A stretch of 64,000 nt of DNA from Heligmosomoides polygyrus polygyrus (GCA_947396885.1 OX377202.1:69908643-69972642); one strand, 5' to 3'; positions 11,700 through 24,509 are shown, counted from the first letter of the stretch. Program-made: numbers and translations. Notes: generated by a model from the letters alone, not told the origin.

Positions 11700-14600
11700 A
11701 CCGACTGCTACACGACTAGATAACCCTACCCTTGAAAAGCATTCATCTCGCCTAGTTGACTGCCTTAACTCTGTTCACTTTGGGCACTGCTCGATACACT
11801 GGATGCTTTCAACGCAAGCAACAGTAAAACAGTTGTTGACACAGTTGCCTTCTCTTGGTTAACTTTTAACACGAAAGTAGAATTGGGGGAAAGCAATATT
11901 AGTTTACTTACTAGCACCTAACACAGTGTAATTTGACTTAGAACTCTCAACTGTAAAGAGAGTTAACTTTAGCCAAAAACCTTGCTCCAGAGGAGACTCG
12001 AGCCGGCATAACTTGTTTTCTGGGCAGGATAGATACTTTTCCATCACCGACTTTGACCCAAAGCAACGTCAGCATAACCTCGTGTTGACCGACCACCGAT
12101 CAACCGCGGTACCTGTCAATGTCCGTAGGAAGGCGGTTATCGCGAAGACCGTTAGCGCAGATGTTTCGAACCCAGTCGTCTTTGTAGACAGGTTTGTTCC
12201 ACAGGATTAGAACTGTTGTTACAAGCAGTCGAGCTACACATCGTGGCGACTGAGTTCCTTCGACGTACGAGATACGGTTAGACAATTACGCTTGCAAGAG
12301 AAGGAGTACCAATGTATTGCCCTATTTGTTTGCAGAATTACAAGAGCAACAATAACTACTACTAAAACAACAGAGTGCTCACGATGCATGGGGCGGATCG
12401 CCAGCAACCTGGTCTTGCGCGGAAGAGTCGCCACAGCGGTGCCTCACCGTACATCACTTGGAAGGAACGATGGTTGGAGCGTCATTCTGATTCAGCACGA
12501 CGTGACAACCGCTTGTCCCGAGCGTCAGCAGAACTGCTCATGGATCCAGAGGGACAAACAAGGGTCTACGCTATGCTGGTCATATTGTTAGCGTTGTTTG
12601 TATTTGCAGCGTCCAAAGTATTTTCTTCATTTTCTCGTGTTTGCACGCACAGACTTCAAACTCAAACAGCTGTTATGAGCACGTTTTCAAATACTTTGAT
12701 CCTTGCACTAACGCGTGTTCCTTCTACAGAGGGAGGAGACGCAAGGCAACAAGGTACGCTAAATTGAAAGAATGGTTGCGGAAGATGCAGTTCACATAAC
12801 ATGTCAAAGCTGGGGACAAGGGCAATAAGGTGTTGTGCTGCTTCTCAGAAAATCGCGTTCTTTTCTACGTTATTAATGCTGTATAATATGAGCTGTTTGA
12901 TCCATTCGCAAGAAAATATTGCGGAATCAAAATTCCCTATAGGATCGGGAACTGAATGCTTCAAACTCATCCTGAATTGCGACTGGTTATACTGGTTGCT
13001 GCGCACAGGAATGGGAACTGCTCTTTGCAAAAAATCGTTTTCTCACAAAAGTCATGCTGATAGATCTGCACTCACCAGTGGTCTAACTTTGAGCATAGCT
13101 GGAGATCCTTTAGATCGAGAAACGTATGAAACGTATCCTCCACCTAACTGTGTAGACTTCTTGGAAGAACCCTTTCACCGTACTACTGTATCTTTTTCCC
13201 ATCTCCAAACCCAGTGTTACGGGGGTCTATAAACGGTCCTACTTTTCGGTATAATGTAGAAACTGTGACAGCAGGGTTCAATCCAACCAAGGCGCGATAC
13301 TACTTGAAAATATTCAAGGCAGTTCAACAAGAAAATCGACGCCCGTTTCTTGGTGACCTACAATATCGCACCAACTGGTTTCAGTGATCTAACAGTAAAG
13401 TTTTGGGCTGCTATCACTGAGACACTGGCAGAAAAGAGGTCTTGTTATGCTGTTCGGAATTCTCACTATTAAGCCGAGAATTCCCCACTAGCTTTTTTAT
13501 TACTGGAAAACCATACGAAGGCTGTAATAGAGAATAGGACTTACAAAATACTTCCTCTTCAAGCTATCCTAATGAAAAGAAGCCGGGACTTCTGGGGCAA
13601 ATGAAAACATTGTATTGAGTCAGCCTCTTCTGCACCGCTGCACCGTAGCCCTGTTAAACTCTCTTTACGACTAAGAGAACAGGACAAATGCCCTTACAAA
13701 CCAGTAGAACCTGCCCAATTTGAAGAGCTAGAACATTCTTGCACTAGTCATAACACCACTTTGTCCCACTTTGTAACAGGAGTTGAATCTACCACAAATA
13801 AGTCGAAAGCCACTTACCACAGTGCCGCTCGCTGTGGTAACCGCTCTCTGAACTGCACGCTACATCGGTAACATCCGTTGGGGAATTCGACGAATTTGCA
13901 CCAAACGACACCAGTGAGGCAGTGGAAGCAGACGGACAGGCTGAAACAAACAACATTCTCTCAATCCTCAAAGTGCAGCCTTCTAATCGCGACAGCTTGC
14001 TACGCAGAGTCGCCCTGAACTTACGGGAGAACTGTGTCAGGACATCTACGCCGTAGAATGTCGGTGGAGGATTATTTCTGAAGAACTCGAAGTCCATCAT
14101 CCCAGTCAACCGAGGCAGACGTCGACTCGAAACTACGCTCTTCTGAACAGAACAATACCCGTCTCCAAATACTTATGCGCACCATAAAAGTACGAGAGAA
14201 TGCATTCTGCCTCAACACAGAAACGAACGCTTCACAGAAGAAGAAAAAACGTTTTGAGAACAACATGCAAGCGACAGATGAGGACTTAAAACTGTGGATG
14301 TTAACTGCGATCAAGTTGAGCTCTTGATATCTGCTGGAAGCAATAGAGCCGATGGCATAAGAGGCTGAACCGCTCCTGATTAGAACCACGCTCCTACTTT
14401 AGAAAAGTTATACTACCTCGATGCTCGATTCAACCACTTCCTAGAACCTGCAAAATTCGTTTGGAGTGCAACACACAGAGATGATGATACAGCTTCACTC
14501 AAGTGTAAGCTTCTGCTGCCAACAATGCCGACGAAGCTTCCTCGACAGCGAGGAAGAATTAGAACGAACTTTACTTCTGGTTAGAGGACGCTGCTTAGTA

Positions 14601-17600
14601 GGCTTATGTAACATCGAGATTGCACAGGCTGCAGGCCAAGCATAGCAGACGGTTTATACGTTCGTCCACTGCATCGAACGGAGCAATAGGCAAGGGTATC
14701 TTGTGAGAGTGATCTGCTAGATTGTAAGGAAACTTCTCAAATTTCCAACGACCATAATATAAAAGCGTACAAATTTCAATGCCTAATCGCCCACTCAATA
14801 ATTTGTGTTCCTTGGAAATTGGAAGACAGTCATTTCCAACTGTGTTTCCGAAGAATCCCTAACATCTTTGGTTGGTTGAAGGTCTACAAAAAACTTTTGG
14901 AGCACACGTACCATGGTTTTTCGAACACCTAAACTTTATGACCTAGAACAGCTGAAAATCAAGGAAATCAAGTGCAACTGCAACATCTGAAAGAAGAACG
15001 ATTCTTGAAAAGGAAAAAACCATTACTGTTAGGTTCCTAGATTACTAGAGGAATAAGGGTGGTTAGAAAAGAAGTGAAGGCAGTACAGAACGACGTTACT
15101 TGAGCATAGCATGGGAAGAAGGCAGGCGCGATCGACGAACAATTGCTTAGTTAGAAGGTAGCGTTTTACGTGCAGGTATTGCTAACCCCTTCACGAAACC
15201 TGAGACAGGAAAAAATGCGCATCAGTTGGGTGCCACATCGTCTCACTCCTGCAATCGATGCGAGAGCCGTGGAGACACATCTCTCAGAAAAAAACGGAAG
15301 GAAGTACTTCTCCTTTAATTACCGTTACCAGTTTTATGCAGAGGAAGGAAAGCAATGAGGCAGGTACAGCCGCTCTAATTGGTGTCTGCATATCTGTAAG
15401 CCTCTAGCGACCTTTTTGAAGCCTGTTTTGCAAAATTGGAAGTCGTTCGAAGCGGTCTAGAAATCCGCAGCCTGACCAATCCGTTGTTTCGCTTTTCAAA
15501 CATTTTTTTAAACATTTAAACGTCTATTGTACCAATTGCAATTGACAGTATAGATGGGTGACGAAGTTAGGTATAGTTCTTGGCTTGGTGTAGTTCTTGC
15601 CTTGATGGCGAAGTTAGGCATAGTTCTTGGCTTGACGTAGTTCTTAGCTTGATGTAGTTCTTGGCTTGGATAAGAGATAATCATAGTTGTTGAGGAGATA
15701 TGACGCATAGTTCTTGGTTTGTGTTAAGAGGTCCATATAATATAACCATAGTTGATAATAAGATATGTCGAATAGTTCTTCGCTTGTGATAAGAATTTAC
15801 ATTGATATGAAATTTAAATGAACACGAACCACTATCAGTTAATCCCCTGGGACAGTAGAATAAACGTAGGTTTAACTGAAGCTGTTAAGTTAGAAGCCTG
15901 TGAACGCCAGCTGTTCAACACTTCTTGCATGACCACCTCTGGCCGCTTTTCGTGCAAAACTTGGACGAACCCTAGAACGAGAATAGCCGTAGTTCAATAT
16001 TTTCCCAAGCCTAGTCCTAACCAGCTGCTCTTTATCAAACACCAGGATGCCTTTATTAGGGAAACAATTCAACGTGAAATCCAACGAACCTCCGGTAATT
16101 TCAAATGTGACAATTCATCAGATTTCTAAGAAAATGCTACCAACTAATGTCTTTCACATCTGTAGGGAAGTGGCGCATAGAGCGCCTTTAGATTAAGTGA
16201 AAAGGGTATGGTCTCTTGAACATAAGCCTCGAAGACTGACAGAACTTTCTTTCCGACCTAGTAACAAACCCGTTTTAAAATGCTTTGTTGGTGCGATACG
16301 GTCCCCAGCCCGCGATTGCCGAGAGCACTGCCGGTAGCATAAGCCACGAGGGCAGAAAGAAGCTATGCGCAACGTTATGCTGCATGTTATTAACAGCGAC
16401 AATTGCTATTTTTACAACTATTTATTAAATCGTCCGTATCTCTGTGAATAAAACTAAAGCAAGAAACTACATTACCCCCTAGCTAGCCAAGGAACAGTTG
16501 CATCATGGAAAAACTCCCCCCAACAATGTCACGAAGGAGTTGGAAGCAGCTCGCAGACGGTTAAATTGTGTGATATTCCAAGAACACATACGAACATGAC
16601 AGAATCCCTTCGGCAGCTCCTGGATATAGCACTTTAAAAATCTTGCTCCAATTTTCCATATCGATCCTGCGTCTACATTCCATTATTTTCTATACCTTGC
16701 TTAGTGAATTTATGAACATAGGCCTAAAGACTGATCAGGTTGCGGCGCAGGTCGGCTTGCAGACAAAATCTGCACTGTTCCGATTTGATGTTCGTATATG
16801 CCAGAGTCGTCCACAAAAACCATTCCAGGATTTTTGTGAGAAAGGCCAGAACATCAATATTGCGACATTTTAGGATGGCCCTGAGTTTAAAACATGTGGA
16901 ACAGCGACCACGAAAAGAGAATAATTATAACCTGCTCTAATAAGAACAACAAGAAATGTTTGCATGCTCAAAAATTCCACTCCAGAAAGTGTTTGCCTAT
17001 CCACAAAACTTCATTCATGCTGGAGCAAGAAGTGGCTTCAGCTACTCCATATGCTTTTTGGAGGTTGGTACACATTTTTTACATCACGAAAATAAGGAAA
17101 AATGATAAGACGAAGAATTAATGAAGTACGAGTCCGTTGGCAGGCACCATTGGCAGCAAACCAACTCGCTAGACCGGACTAAGTTGCAATAGCTCCTTTT
17201 AACCTGGCCATAACCTTCACACAGATGCCTCAACTGTGAAACAAAAGAGGAGAGCCAAAAAAGCTGCACGCGCTCGATCGCTGTCGCTCCTGACTGCTGC
17301 CGCGCCGCTTTAAAGGACGCCATGTCCGCAACACGCCGCGCCTTGACTGGAGCATCCATAATCCTAAATGAAAGACAACCACCTCCACAAGAAGCCGCAA
17401 GAACGGCCCCAGCCCATCCCTGCACCTCGATCCCATTGTCACGTGATGCAACGCTGCGAGACTCGCTGGAGCTCCCAGCGCTTGAACACAACTACCACGT
17501 ACGGACTCCCGGTGGGTGAAGCATGGCCAGGAGCGGGAGAGGAAGCTCCGCAGCCGCCCACACATCCCCAGAGGAGATCAAAAGCAGCGCCGACGGAGCC

Positions 17601-18930
17601 GCAGCGCTTTCGAAAGTTGCGCGAAAGGCCGTGTAGAATCTCCCGTTAAAGGGGCGGCAGTTCGCTGCGGGACCGCCGCCGCACTACGCGCATTTGCAGA
17701 CATCTCCTATTCAAGCTGAGACGGGATTACAACTGGATGAGATAGCCTTTCGGCTCGGATCTGCATAGTACTTCAGTTAACGTGACAGCGATTTGTGCTG
17801 CAGGAAATGCGAAAATTATGGCCAATCGTGCTCTTTGCAGACCTGCCTGTCCATAATGCACTGTCGGCAGGCATCCCACTCACCATCACTTGACACCGTT
17901 TTCTCACTGGAAGACGCTAATGTATTATTTGTTTCTGGTATTAAGCGGGCTGGCGCTCCATTATGAGTCCATAGTCGTGAAACACTCAAATCAACACGGT
18001 TTCTGTGCTCTCCTCCGCTTTAAGCCACCTTTCCGGTGTACAGCGGGCACCATCCCGCTTAGTACCTTCTTTTTGCTATGGACCGGTGGACTTACTTCTG
18101 TAAGTTCCCCACTTGTGTTACAAAGCTACTGACAGCTTCGAAAAACGGCAAAAAATAAAAAAGACTGAAAACCTTCGTAGGCGCTATGGTAGCTAGGTGG
18201 AAGGTCAGCATAGCATGACAAGGCGAGGAGGCGTGGCGAGTAGCTACGTACAGCAAATATAAATGCGGTCTCATCTCTTCTATTCGATTACGGATCCGCG
18301 TCTGATTTACTTTCGTATTGGGCAAGGGAGGGGACTCCAGAGTGTAGGTACTTTTAACACGAGTGCGTCACACGAGCCACACCGTGGAATGCCTGCCCCT
18401 GTCCAAATCTAGAAGAGAGCTATAGCATTGCTTGTTTTCTTTACTATCTGTGTAATGGTTCCTTCTTTTGTTGTTAGGGACGCTTTGTATAAGTGACCTC
18501 CCCAACTACCATAGCGCCGATTTTTCTAAAAGCTTCCTATTCGCGTTTAAGGCGACACAAGTAGCGACGAGTTTTCCGGGGCGAGGTTGGACGAGTTCTC
18601 GCATCGTATGCAGGTGGTCGTATCGAGATCCCAGTGCTACAATCAATCACTAAGATTCGCCGAGCGCTCCCCAACGTTTGATATCACCACTCATAATTCT
18701 TACGTGTAGGATTCTGTATTCAATACGGTAACTACAGTACGAGCATGGAGGTGGAAGTAATAGAATACCTCTATTTCCCTGAAGACACGGATGGTCGCAT
18801 GTTCAACTCCTCAAATGTTTATACCGTTAGGATGGGCATGAACTTTTCTTTTCATTTCAACTAGAGAAGTGTCCATGGCTCACATAATATGTTATATTTG
18901 TTTTGTGGAACTGTCTGCCATACATCTGTC
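11700..18930. other. Gene-poor stretch
   Basis: Open frames reach 143 codons (12801-13232) but show no recognised domain. A lone YLDARFNHF near 14420 recalls a hAT motif without support. A GC-rich block at 17230-17710 has overlapping frames on both strands, which looks compositional. Apart from the array at 15.55 kb nothing can be named. Confidence 0.45.
15550..15790. repeat. Minisatellite-like array built on TAGTTCTTGGCTTG
   Basis: The word TAGTTCTTGGCTTG or close variants recurs about eight times with 3-45 bp spacing, tightest at 15575-15670 where the period is about 17 bp. It lies in a gene-poor stretch and is imperfect, as expected of an old array. Confidence 0.6.
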
Positions 18931-18931
18931 C

Positions 18932-19126
18932 AGGCGCCGGATTCATCAACGACTTACAGCAATTTAACAGAGAAAATACATCCGAAACTGATAGCGCGGC
19001 TTATCAACAAGCGGTATGGTGGAATGTTTCAAAATGTTTCGCTATATCGCTTGATAAGTCACACTATCGGGGATTTCGGCTGTATTTTCTCCGTTAAATT
19101 TCTGTAAGCCGTTGATGAATCCGGCC
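18932..19126. mobile_element. Fold-back element, about 195 bp
   Basis: The left arm (CGCCGGATTCATCAACG, then TTACAGCAATTTAACAGAG) is mirrored at the right (TCTCCGTTAAATTTCTGTAA, then CGTTGATGAATCCGGC). Inner arms CTTATCAA and TTGATAAG also pair. The whole element can fold into one long imperfect hairpin and codes for nothing recognisable. Confidence 0.7.
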
Positions 19127-19189
19127 CCAGATTGCTTCATTTATAGTGGAAATTCCATTTAAGCGGAGTTCTGCAGCAGCTGCTTCAAC

Positions 19190-19475
19190 GATTTTGTTAT
19201 TTTGCTATAGCAAACCATTTTTAAAGCAGAAATTGGCGCAATGTGGCTCGGGGGGGGGGGGTCACCTCCCCCCCCTACACAACGGTTTGTGCTTTTTGAA
19301 AACGGGAATTTTTTGCAGCAGTGGTGTGTTCTATCCCTACAGTGAACTGAGGTAGGCCATTTCCGATGTAATTTCACACACACACGTATCCTTTACTAAG
19401 GCGGACAACCACTGAGTAGGGGGGTGACCCCCCCCCCCCCCGAGCCACATTGCGCCCAGAAATTTCGGTTGGGAG
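19190..19475. mobile_element. MITE with poly-G/poly-C arms
   Basis: GCGCAATGTGGCTCG followed by 12 Gs and GTCACC at 19221-19270 is inverted at 19420-19460 as GGTGACC, then a run of Cs, then CGAGCCACATTGCGC. The middle (GCAGCAGTGGTGTGTTCTAT) is shared with 45585-45740. This is a small inverted-repeat family with long homopolymer tracts next to each terminus. Confidence 0.6.
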
Positions 19476-19499
19476 AGGCTGCTCTCACAACATAGTTCC

Positions 19500-20090
19500 A
19501 AACTTACAAGATCAGCTGAAGATCAGATAGCCTACTTCTCCAAATAACAGATTTGGTCTCTTGCGTTCCGAAATACCCTTTGAAACCTTTTGTAGCCAAA
19601 GCTTTATTTCTGTGCTGTCATCAGCCAATCGTCGTAACTGCAGTAAGACCGACTACAGAATTTTTTTTAAATTCGAATAAAAAAATAATCCTAATTGTTT
19701 AGTGATGAAGAGGGCCCTTTTCCGTTCCCACCTGCAGGTAGAAAAGGAACATAAAATATGGATCTATTTAAGAACGTTGGAGAACAGGTTCAGCAGGAGT
19801 GTCGCCCCGCGTTTAATCCGTACTCAAAACTCCTATCTTTCCCTTCATGGAACCTAAGAATCATAGGTCCACTTGGAGTTGCATCGACAGATAGGTTTTA
19901 AATGTGTGCAAGCATTGTATTATATTTACCTCCACTGAACATCACGTGCATAACACTTCCAACAAATATTTGTAGCCAGTATAGTCTGTAATAAGAAGAA
20001 GCAAGTGGAAGTCAAAGGTGGAAATCTGCTCTTTCTTTGTTTCCAGCTTCAGAAATCATTTTCTAGTACTCCTGGGGCTACTTCTACTAA
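19500..20090 (+). repeat. Dispersed repeat family, copy A
   Basis: Blocks shared in order with the reverse complement of 30200-30720: CTTCTCCAAATAACA, CTTTTGTAGCCAA, CTGTGCTG, then CCTGCAGGTA, ATATGGATCT, GCGTTTAATCCGTACTCAAA and TATCTTTCC. The 3' part (AGAAGAAGCAAGTGGAAGTC) is shared with the reverse complement of 27550-27690. No coding domain was found. Confidence 0.65.
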
Positions 20091-20646
20091 TAACCTTACT
20101 TGTCGGGGCTCTACATTCTAACGCTACTAGCTGAAAAGAACGTGCATTCTCAGCCTTGATCGAGTCACAGAACAGCTTAGGCCGATGGGGTCTTGACTTC
20201 CTGCGTCGCAGCGACACCCGGTGATCCCGCGACGATCGCCTGCATACGGTGCGAGAACTCGTTCAACCCCGTCCCGGAAAACTAGTTGCTACCTGTGTCG
20301 CCTTAGATGCGAGTTTTCGCAATACCTTAGACGATTCGAACTTAATATATCGTACCTATAAGGCATTTCCGCAAAAAGCGATCATGATATTCGTTCTCTC
20401 CATGCCGGATTACCTCTAGCAGCTTTACTTCGAACAAGATTAATTGGAGTACACTAAGTACAATGGTACATGTCAGGAAAGGGCTATCCTAAGACATTCA
20501 GTCGTAAGCGTCGCTCTGCAGCTGTAGCTCAGCTAGTGGGTCACGCCATCTTTCTAGTTAAGGTGCATGTCGGAAATATTCAGGTCTACTAGGAAGTATG
20601 CTTCTCCCTTGTGTTCTAAAATGTTTGATAAATTTCTTCTTCTTCT

Positions 20647-22220
20647 TCAGCGTTTGTCCCGCTTCGTAGTGGGGTCCGCTCTTTTGGTGTCGTGACGCCA
20701 CCTTTCTCGGTCCTGCGCTTCATCAGGGTGGACGCCAGTTACTTTCATGTCCATGTGTAACGTATCGGGCCAACGCTGCTTCGGGCGTCCTCTAGGTCGC
20801 TTTCCTGACACTTCCAAGTCAAGGCCTATCTTGCGACGCTGTCTTCCTTTCCACGCAGAACGTGGCCGTACCATCGCAAGCGAGCTTCGCGCATCGTGTC
20901 CGCTATCGGCGCGACCCCGAACTTCTGCCGAAGGGCATCGTTTCGGATGCCCTCCAGCGCAGCATCTTTGTCTTCGTGACACTGAGGAGCGTTTCAACTT
21001 TTTTCGTCGTAGGCCAACACTAACGGCCACACCGTACAACGACGGCTCTGAAGATCTTCGACTTCAGGTGCTCTGGTATCTTCCTATCGCAGAGCGCACC
21101 AGTCAGCGAACGCCACTTGGACCAAGCTGCACTCACGCGTAAGTTCACTTCAACCATCAGACCGCCGTCAGACACTATTGCTGATCCCAGGTATTTAAAC
21201 ACCGAAGTGCGTGCAAGCTCAGTGCCGTCATTCTTAATGGAGCCGGACTCCTTTGGGTCAGTCGTTAGGTACTCGGTCTTCTTGACGTTCAATTTGAGTC
21301 CGAACATCGCCAGGCGGTCGCACCAAACTTGCACCTGCTGCTCGAGATCATCTTTATCTTCGCAAGCGAGCATCACGTCATCAGCATAGAGCAATGTCCA
21401 TGGGATAGGCTTCTGAAGATCTCTCACAATGGCATCCATGACGACAACAAAGAGAAGTGGAGAAAACGCAGAACCCTGGTGCACCCAACAGAGATGGGAA
21501 ACTCCATTGAGGTTACAGCTGCAGCTTGCACTCTACTCTTTGGACAAGAGAGTTGTGTTGTCGTAAGGCGTACCATATAGCCTCACGCGGTACGCGGTCG
21601 AAAGCATTCTCCAAGTCGAGAAAGGCTATATGAACCGGCTTCTGTTTCTCGCGATGTTTCTCCACCAGGAGTCGGGCGGCGTGTATAGCATCAATGGTCC
21701 CACAACCAGGCACAAAACTGCACTGATTGTTGGAGAGCTTGACGATTTCACGATTTCGACTGTCGAGGATCCGCTCGAAGATCTTTATGCTGTGGGACAG
21801 CAAGCGAATCGGACGGTAATTGGGACAGTTTTCAGAACTGCCCTTCTTATTCCAAATCGGAATCGTCGTACTGTTTTGCCAACACTCCGGTACTTTCTTC
21901 TCCTTTACTACCTTTTTGAAGAACTCAGCCAACCACTCAGCGGGATACCAGAGCTTCGACTTCCAAACATCGGCTGCCAGATAATCCGGTCCTGTCATCC
22001 TGCATGGCTTCATCTTCTCCAGAGCCGCTTCTGTTTCCTCCACGGTGATCTTTTGAACGGGACCGTGAACAGAACCCACAGAAGGGATGGCCGGGTGAGG
22101 AAATTCCATAGTGGAAACTTCCTCAAAGTAATCACGCCATCGCCTCAGCGCCTTTTTACCATCGCGCGACGCGAGCCTTTCGTTGACATCACTATAATGA
22201 GTGGTTTTCAGAACAGCCAC
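20647..22220 (-). pseudogene. RTE reverse transcriptase and C-terminal domain, frameshifted
   Basis: Reverse transcriptase blocks in order: KMKPCRMTGPDYLAADVWKS, NYRPIRLLSHSIKIFERIL, HIAFLDLENAFDRVPREAIW (first catalytic Asp region), GSAFSPLLFVVVMDAI and LLYADDVMLACEDK (catalytic YADD). The frame breaks at about 21510 between the FDRVP and SPLLF blocks and again at about 21030, after which the C-terminal block runs to the stop at 20647. Catalytic residues survive; only the frame is lost, which suggests fairly recent decay. Confidence 0.9.
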
Positions 22221-22268
22221 GGCTTTCTTTGCAGCTTTCTTCGCCTTCTGATACTTCTGCCAGTTGTT

Positions 22269-23482
22269 TTATCGCAGAGAAACACATGATGCAGCGATTT
22301 CTTCTCGAACCGCATTCACATCGTCTGTCCACAGCCATGTCTGCTTGTCGACTTTACGTCGTCCAGGCTTCGTAGTGCCGAGTTCCAACCTTGCAGCTTG
22401 GCGTATCGCGTCGGTGGCTCTCTTCCAAGTTTCGTCGACAGTCGTGGCTGTCGGTAACCGTACGCGAGAAATCACAGCTGCTTCCTTCTCTTTCATTCGC
22501 CATCACTTGGTTTTTGCAGCACCGCATCGCTCGATCTGCTTCAGCCTCGGAGGGGCGATCTTTAGGGTGCAGATCAGCGGTCGATGCTGTGCGACAACCC
22601 TCTCATACGGCACGATCTTTGCGTCGGTGACAATGCTCCGGTCGCGATCCTTCACAAGGACAAAGTCTATCTGAGACTTGGAGCTCCCACTATAGTATGA
22701 GATGAGGTGGGAGTCGCGTTCTCGGAAAACGGTGTTCACAATGGTGAGATTATGCGATTCCGCATGCTCAAGAATGCGCTCGCCATCGGCGTTACGTTGA
22801 CCCATATCCGAAACCCCATAACAGCTGTACCTGTCCTTCGTAGCACCTACGTGCCCATTAAGGTCACCAGCGACTATGATGACATCTTTCGGAGATACCT
22901 CTGCTGTCTTCTCATCAAGCAGGCTCCAACACTCATCCTTGGATTGGTCGGAGCAGCGGAGAAGAAGTGATAGAGTCGCTCCTTCGCGGCGACAACGATC
23001 TTCATCAACCGATCGTTAAACCGCTCGACACTTACAATCGAGTCACGAAATCGTTCGGAGACGATTACTCCGACACCGCTGGTGGTCCTGGGACTTCCAC
23101 ATAGAACGGCCTTGAAGCCACGTCCTATGTCCCTTGACTTGCTGCAGGACCACCTCATCTCCTGCACCGGAGAGAGATCAACTTTTCTACGCTCCAGTGC
23201 TTCAACCAACTCGCACGAGCGGCCCGTCAACGTACCCACATTCAGCGTTGCTACGCGGGTCCTGCTTACGTTACGGGACTTTCGGACTAGCTCAGTTGCC
23301 CCCCCCCCATGCCGTCCTGGCATCAGGGACCCTCGCATACTTTCCACACTCGCCGGGCTCTGCGAGTGCGCGTCGGCTCCCGCGGACGCCGCACAATCTC
23401 GAAAAACATGACTTATCATACACCATGTGATGTGACATGGGTCTTCGTAGGGCGGCCTGTCACTAGGGCCTATTGCATGCAT
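22269..23482 (-). pseudogene. RTE endonuclease part (APE type), frameshifted
   Basis: APE-type endonuclease of the LINE. Visible motifs: ATLNVGTLTGR near the start, VQEMRW (the QE pair), GVGVIVSERFRDSI, AGDLNGHVGATKDR (catalytic D-x-N) and SKSQIDFVLVKDRD near the end. The frame shifts after RLYHFFSAAP (about 22960) and again near 22800, and a stop follows AAKTK at about 22500. The linker continues to 22269 (WLWTDDVNAVREEI). In RTE elements this enzyme nicks the target DNA for priming; this copy should be inactive. Confidence 0.85.
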
Positions 23483-23570
23483 TCGAGTGTCCGTGCTTAG
23501 CTTAGCTCACAAGGAGCAGTTTCCAGTGGCACCACGAGGAGGAACCGACATCGCCACCTTTTTGATAAAC

Positions 23571-23913
23571 TTACAACCGGAAAAAAACCCGTCCGAGTTA
23601 TTCACCGTAGTTTCGGAGTGAAATTCGCGGAAATCCTTACGCAACCGAGTTGCCTATCCCTTTGCTAATCAGTCGCTGCAGCTAGTGATATTTGCTTGCA
23701 TGCTTCTCCGGCGCAAATAGGGTCGGGGGAGGGGGCTTCTGATGGGCAGAAAATCCCATAGAGCGTCGTAGTGTCGCTAATGTCCTTCATCCCTGGCCCC
23801 AACATATATAGCCTGTAGTAATGGCGTTCCATGGTTAATAAAAACCTTGTTTGAATCGCGCGGCTGTGGGCGTTGCACCCCGGACAACTCGGACGGGTTT
23901 TTTCCGGTTGTAA
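23571..23913. mobile_element. MITE, 343 bp, with 28-bp inverted ends
   Basis: TTACAACCGG, seven As and CCCGTCCGAGTT at the left are inverted at 23886-23913 as AACTCGGACGGG, a T run and CCGGTTGTAA. The interior has no transposase. It starts 70 bp from the 5' end of the RTE element. Confidence 0.7.
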
Positions 23914-24046
23914 TTGTATCGGCGAGTTACATAATACGAGACGTGTCCAAAGTCTATTCACTTTGGAGAAGCCTCTCTTTTCTTGAATGTCTAATGTTTT
24001 TGCGCAATTGTATTTTGCGCTGATGAATGATTGAGGAGTAGATGAA

Positions 24047-24507
24047 AGATTTTTGGGCACTATTGTACTTTCGGGACTCCAGAGGACGAGGAGAGGTCGA
24101 AAAATTTTTTTCGCCCAAGCCTCGTCCAGGGGGGTTATTTGGGGTGCTGATCACGAATCTGACATCCGTTTTTGAAATTTCGGCCGATTACGGTAGGTAC
24201 GGGTGACTAAGGCTGTCGAGGTCATAATCACCGATTTCGCCCCCCTAACACATGGAAGACATTGTGGCTTCCGCCGGCCATAACTCGCTTAGGAGATCCA
24301 TCTAGCAAATTTGGTCTTTACCCTTGCCGAAACTTCGCCTATGGGGGTTGTTTGGGGTGCTGATCACGAATCTGACATCGGTTTCTCGTTTTACGCTGGA
24401 GTACGGTAGGTTACGGTGGGTACCAGTGAGTAAGGTAATGGTCACCGATTGCGCCCAAACTCCAGCGTAAAACGAATAACCCGAAAGTACAATAGTGCCG
24501 ATTTTTG
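24047..24507. mobile_element. MITE, about 460 bp, with internal direct repeats
   Basis: Left end GATTTTTGGGCACTATTG, continuing to CTTTCGGG, is inverted at 24480-24507. Inside, TTTGGGGTGCTGATCACGAA occurs twice (24137 and 24350), followed each time by ATCTGACATC and a GTACGGTAGG-like word. A second inner inverted pair (TTTTACGCTGGAGT and ACTCCAGCGTAAAA) lies near the right end. Confidence 0.65.
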
Positions 24508-24509
24508 TT

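Larger units (their letters stand above)
20632..23500 (-). mobile_element. RTE-clade non-LTR retrotransposon, nearly full length, inactivated
   Basis: An AP endonuclease and a reverse transcriptase follow each other on the minus strand, ending in a conserved C-terminal block (KIGLDLEVSGKRPRGRPKQ) and a short GAAGAAGAA tail typical of RTE 3' ends. The reading frame is broken by several frameshifts and stops, so this copy cannot encode an intact polyprotein. The order EN, linker, RT and C-terminal domain and the length of about 2.9 kb fit an RTE element that has lost little except reading-frame integrity. Confidence 0.9.

Noticed and set aside
12801..13232. 143-codon open frame as a gene
   Set aside because: No domain, no splice context, and neighbouring frames are similarly open; composition suggests chance or an old repeat.
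14400..14470. hAT transposase (YLDARFNHF resembling the LDPRFK motif)
   Set aside because: A single short motif without the dimerisation block or other hAT signatures in any frame nearby.
15550..15790. CRISPR-like array
   Set aside because: Spacing is irregular, repeats vary, there are no cas genes, and the genome is eukaryotic.
17084..17720. Genes of 111-135 codons on both strands
   Set aside because: GC-rich stretch opens most frames at once; no domain, and opposite-strand frames overlap completely.
20515..20580. tRNA gene at TGTAGCTCAGCTAGTGGG
   Set aside because: Good box A only; no box B or cloverleaf follows.
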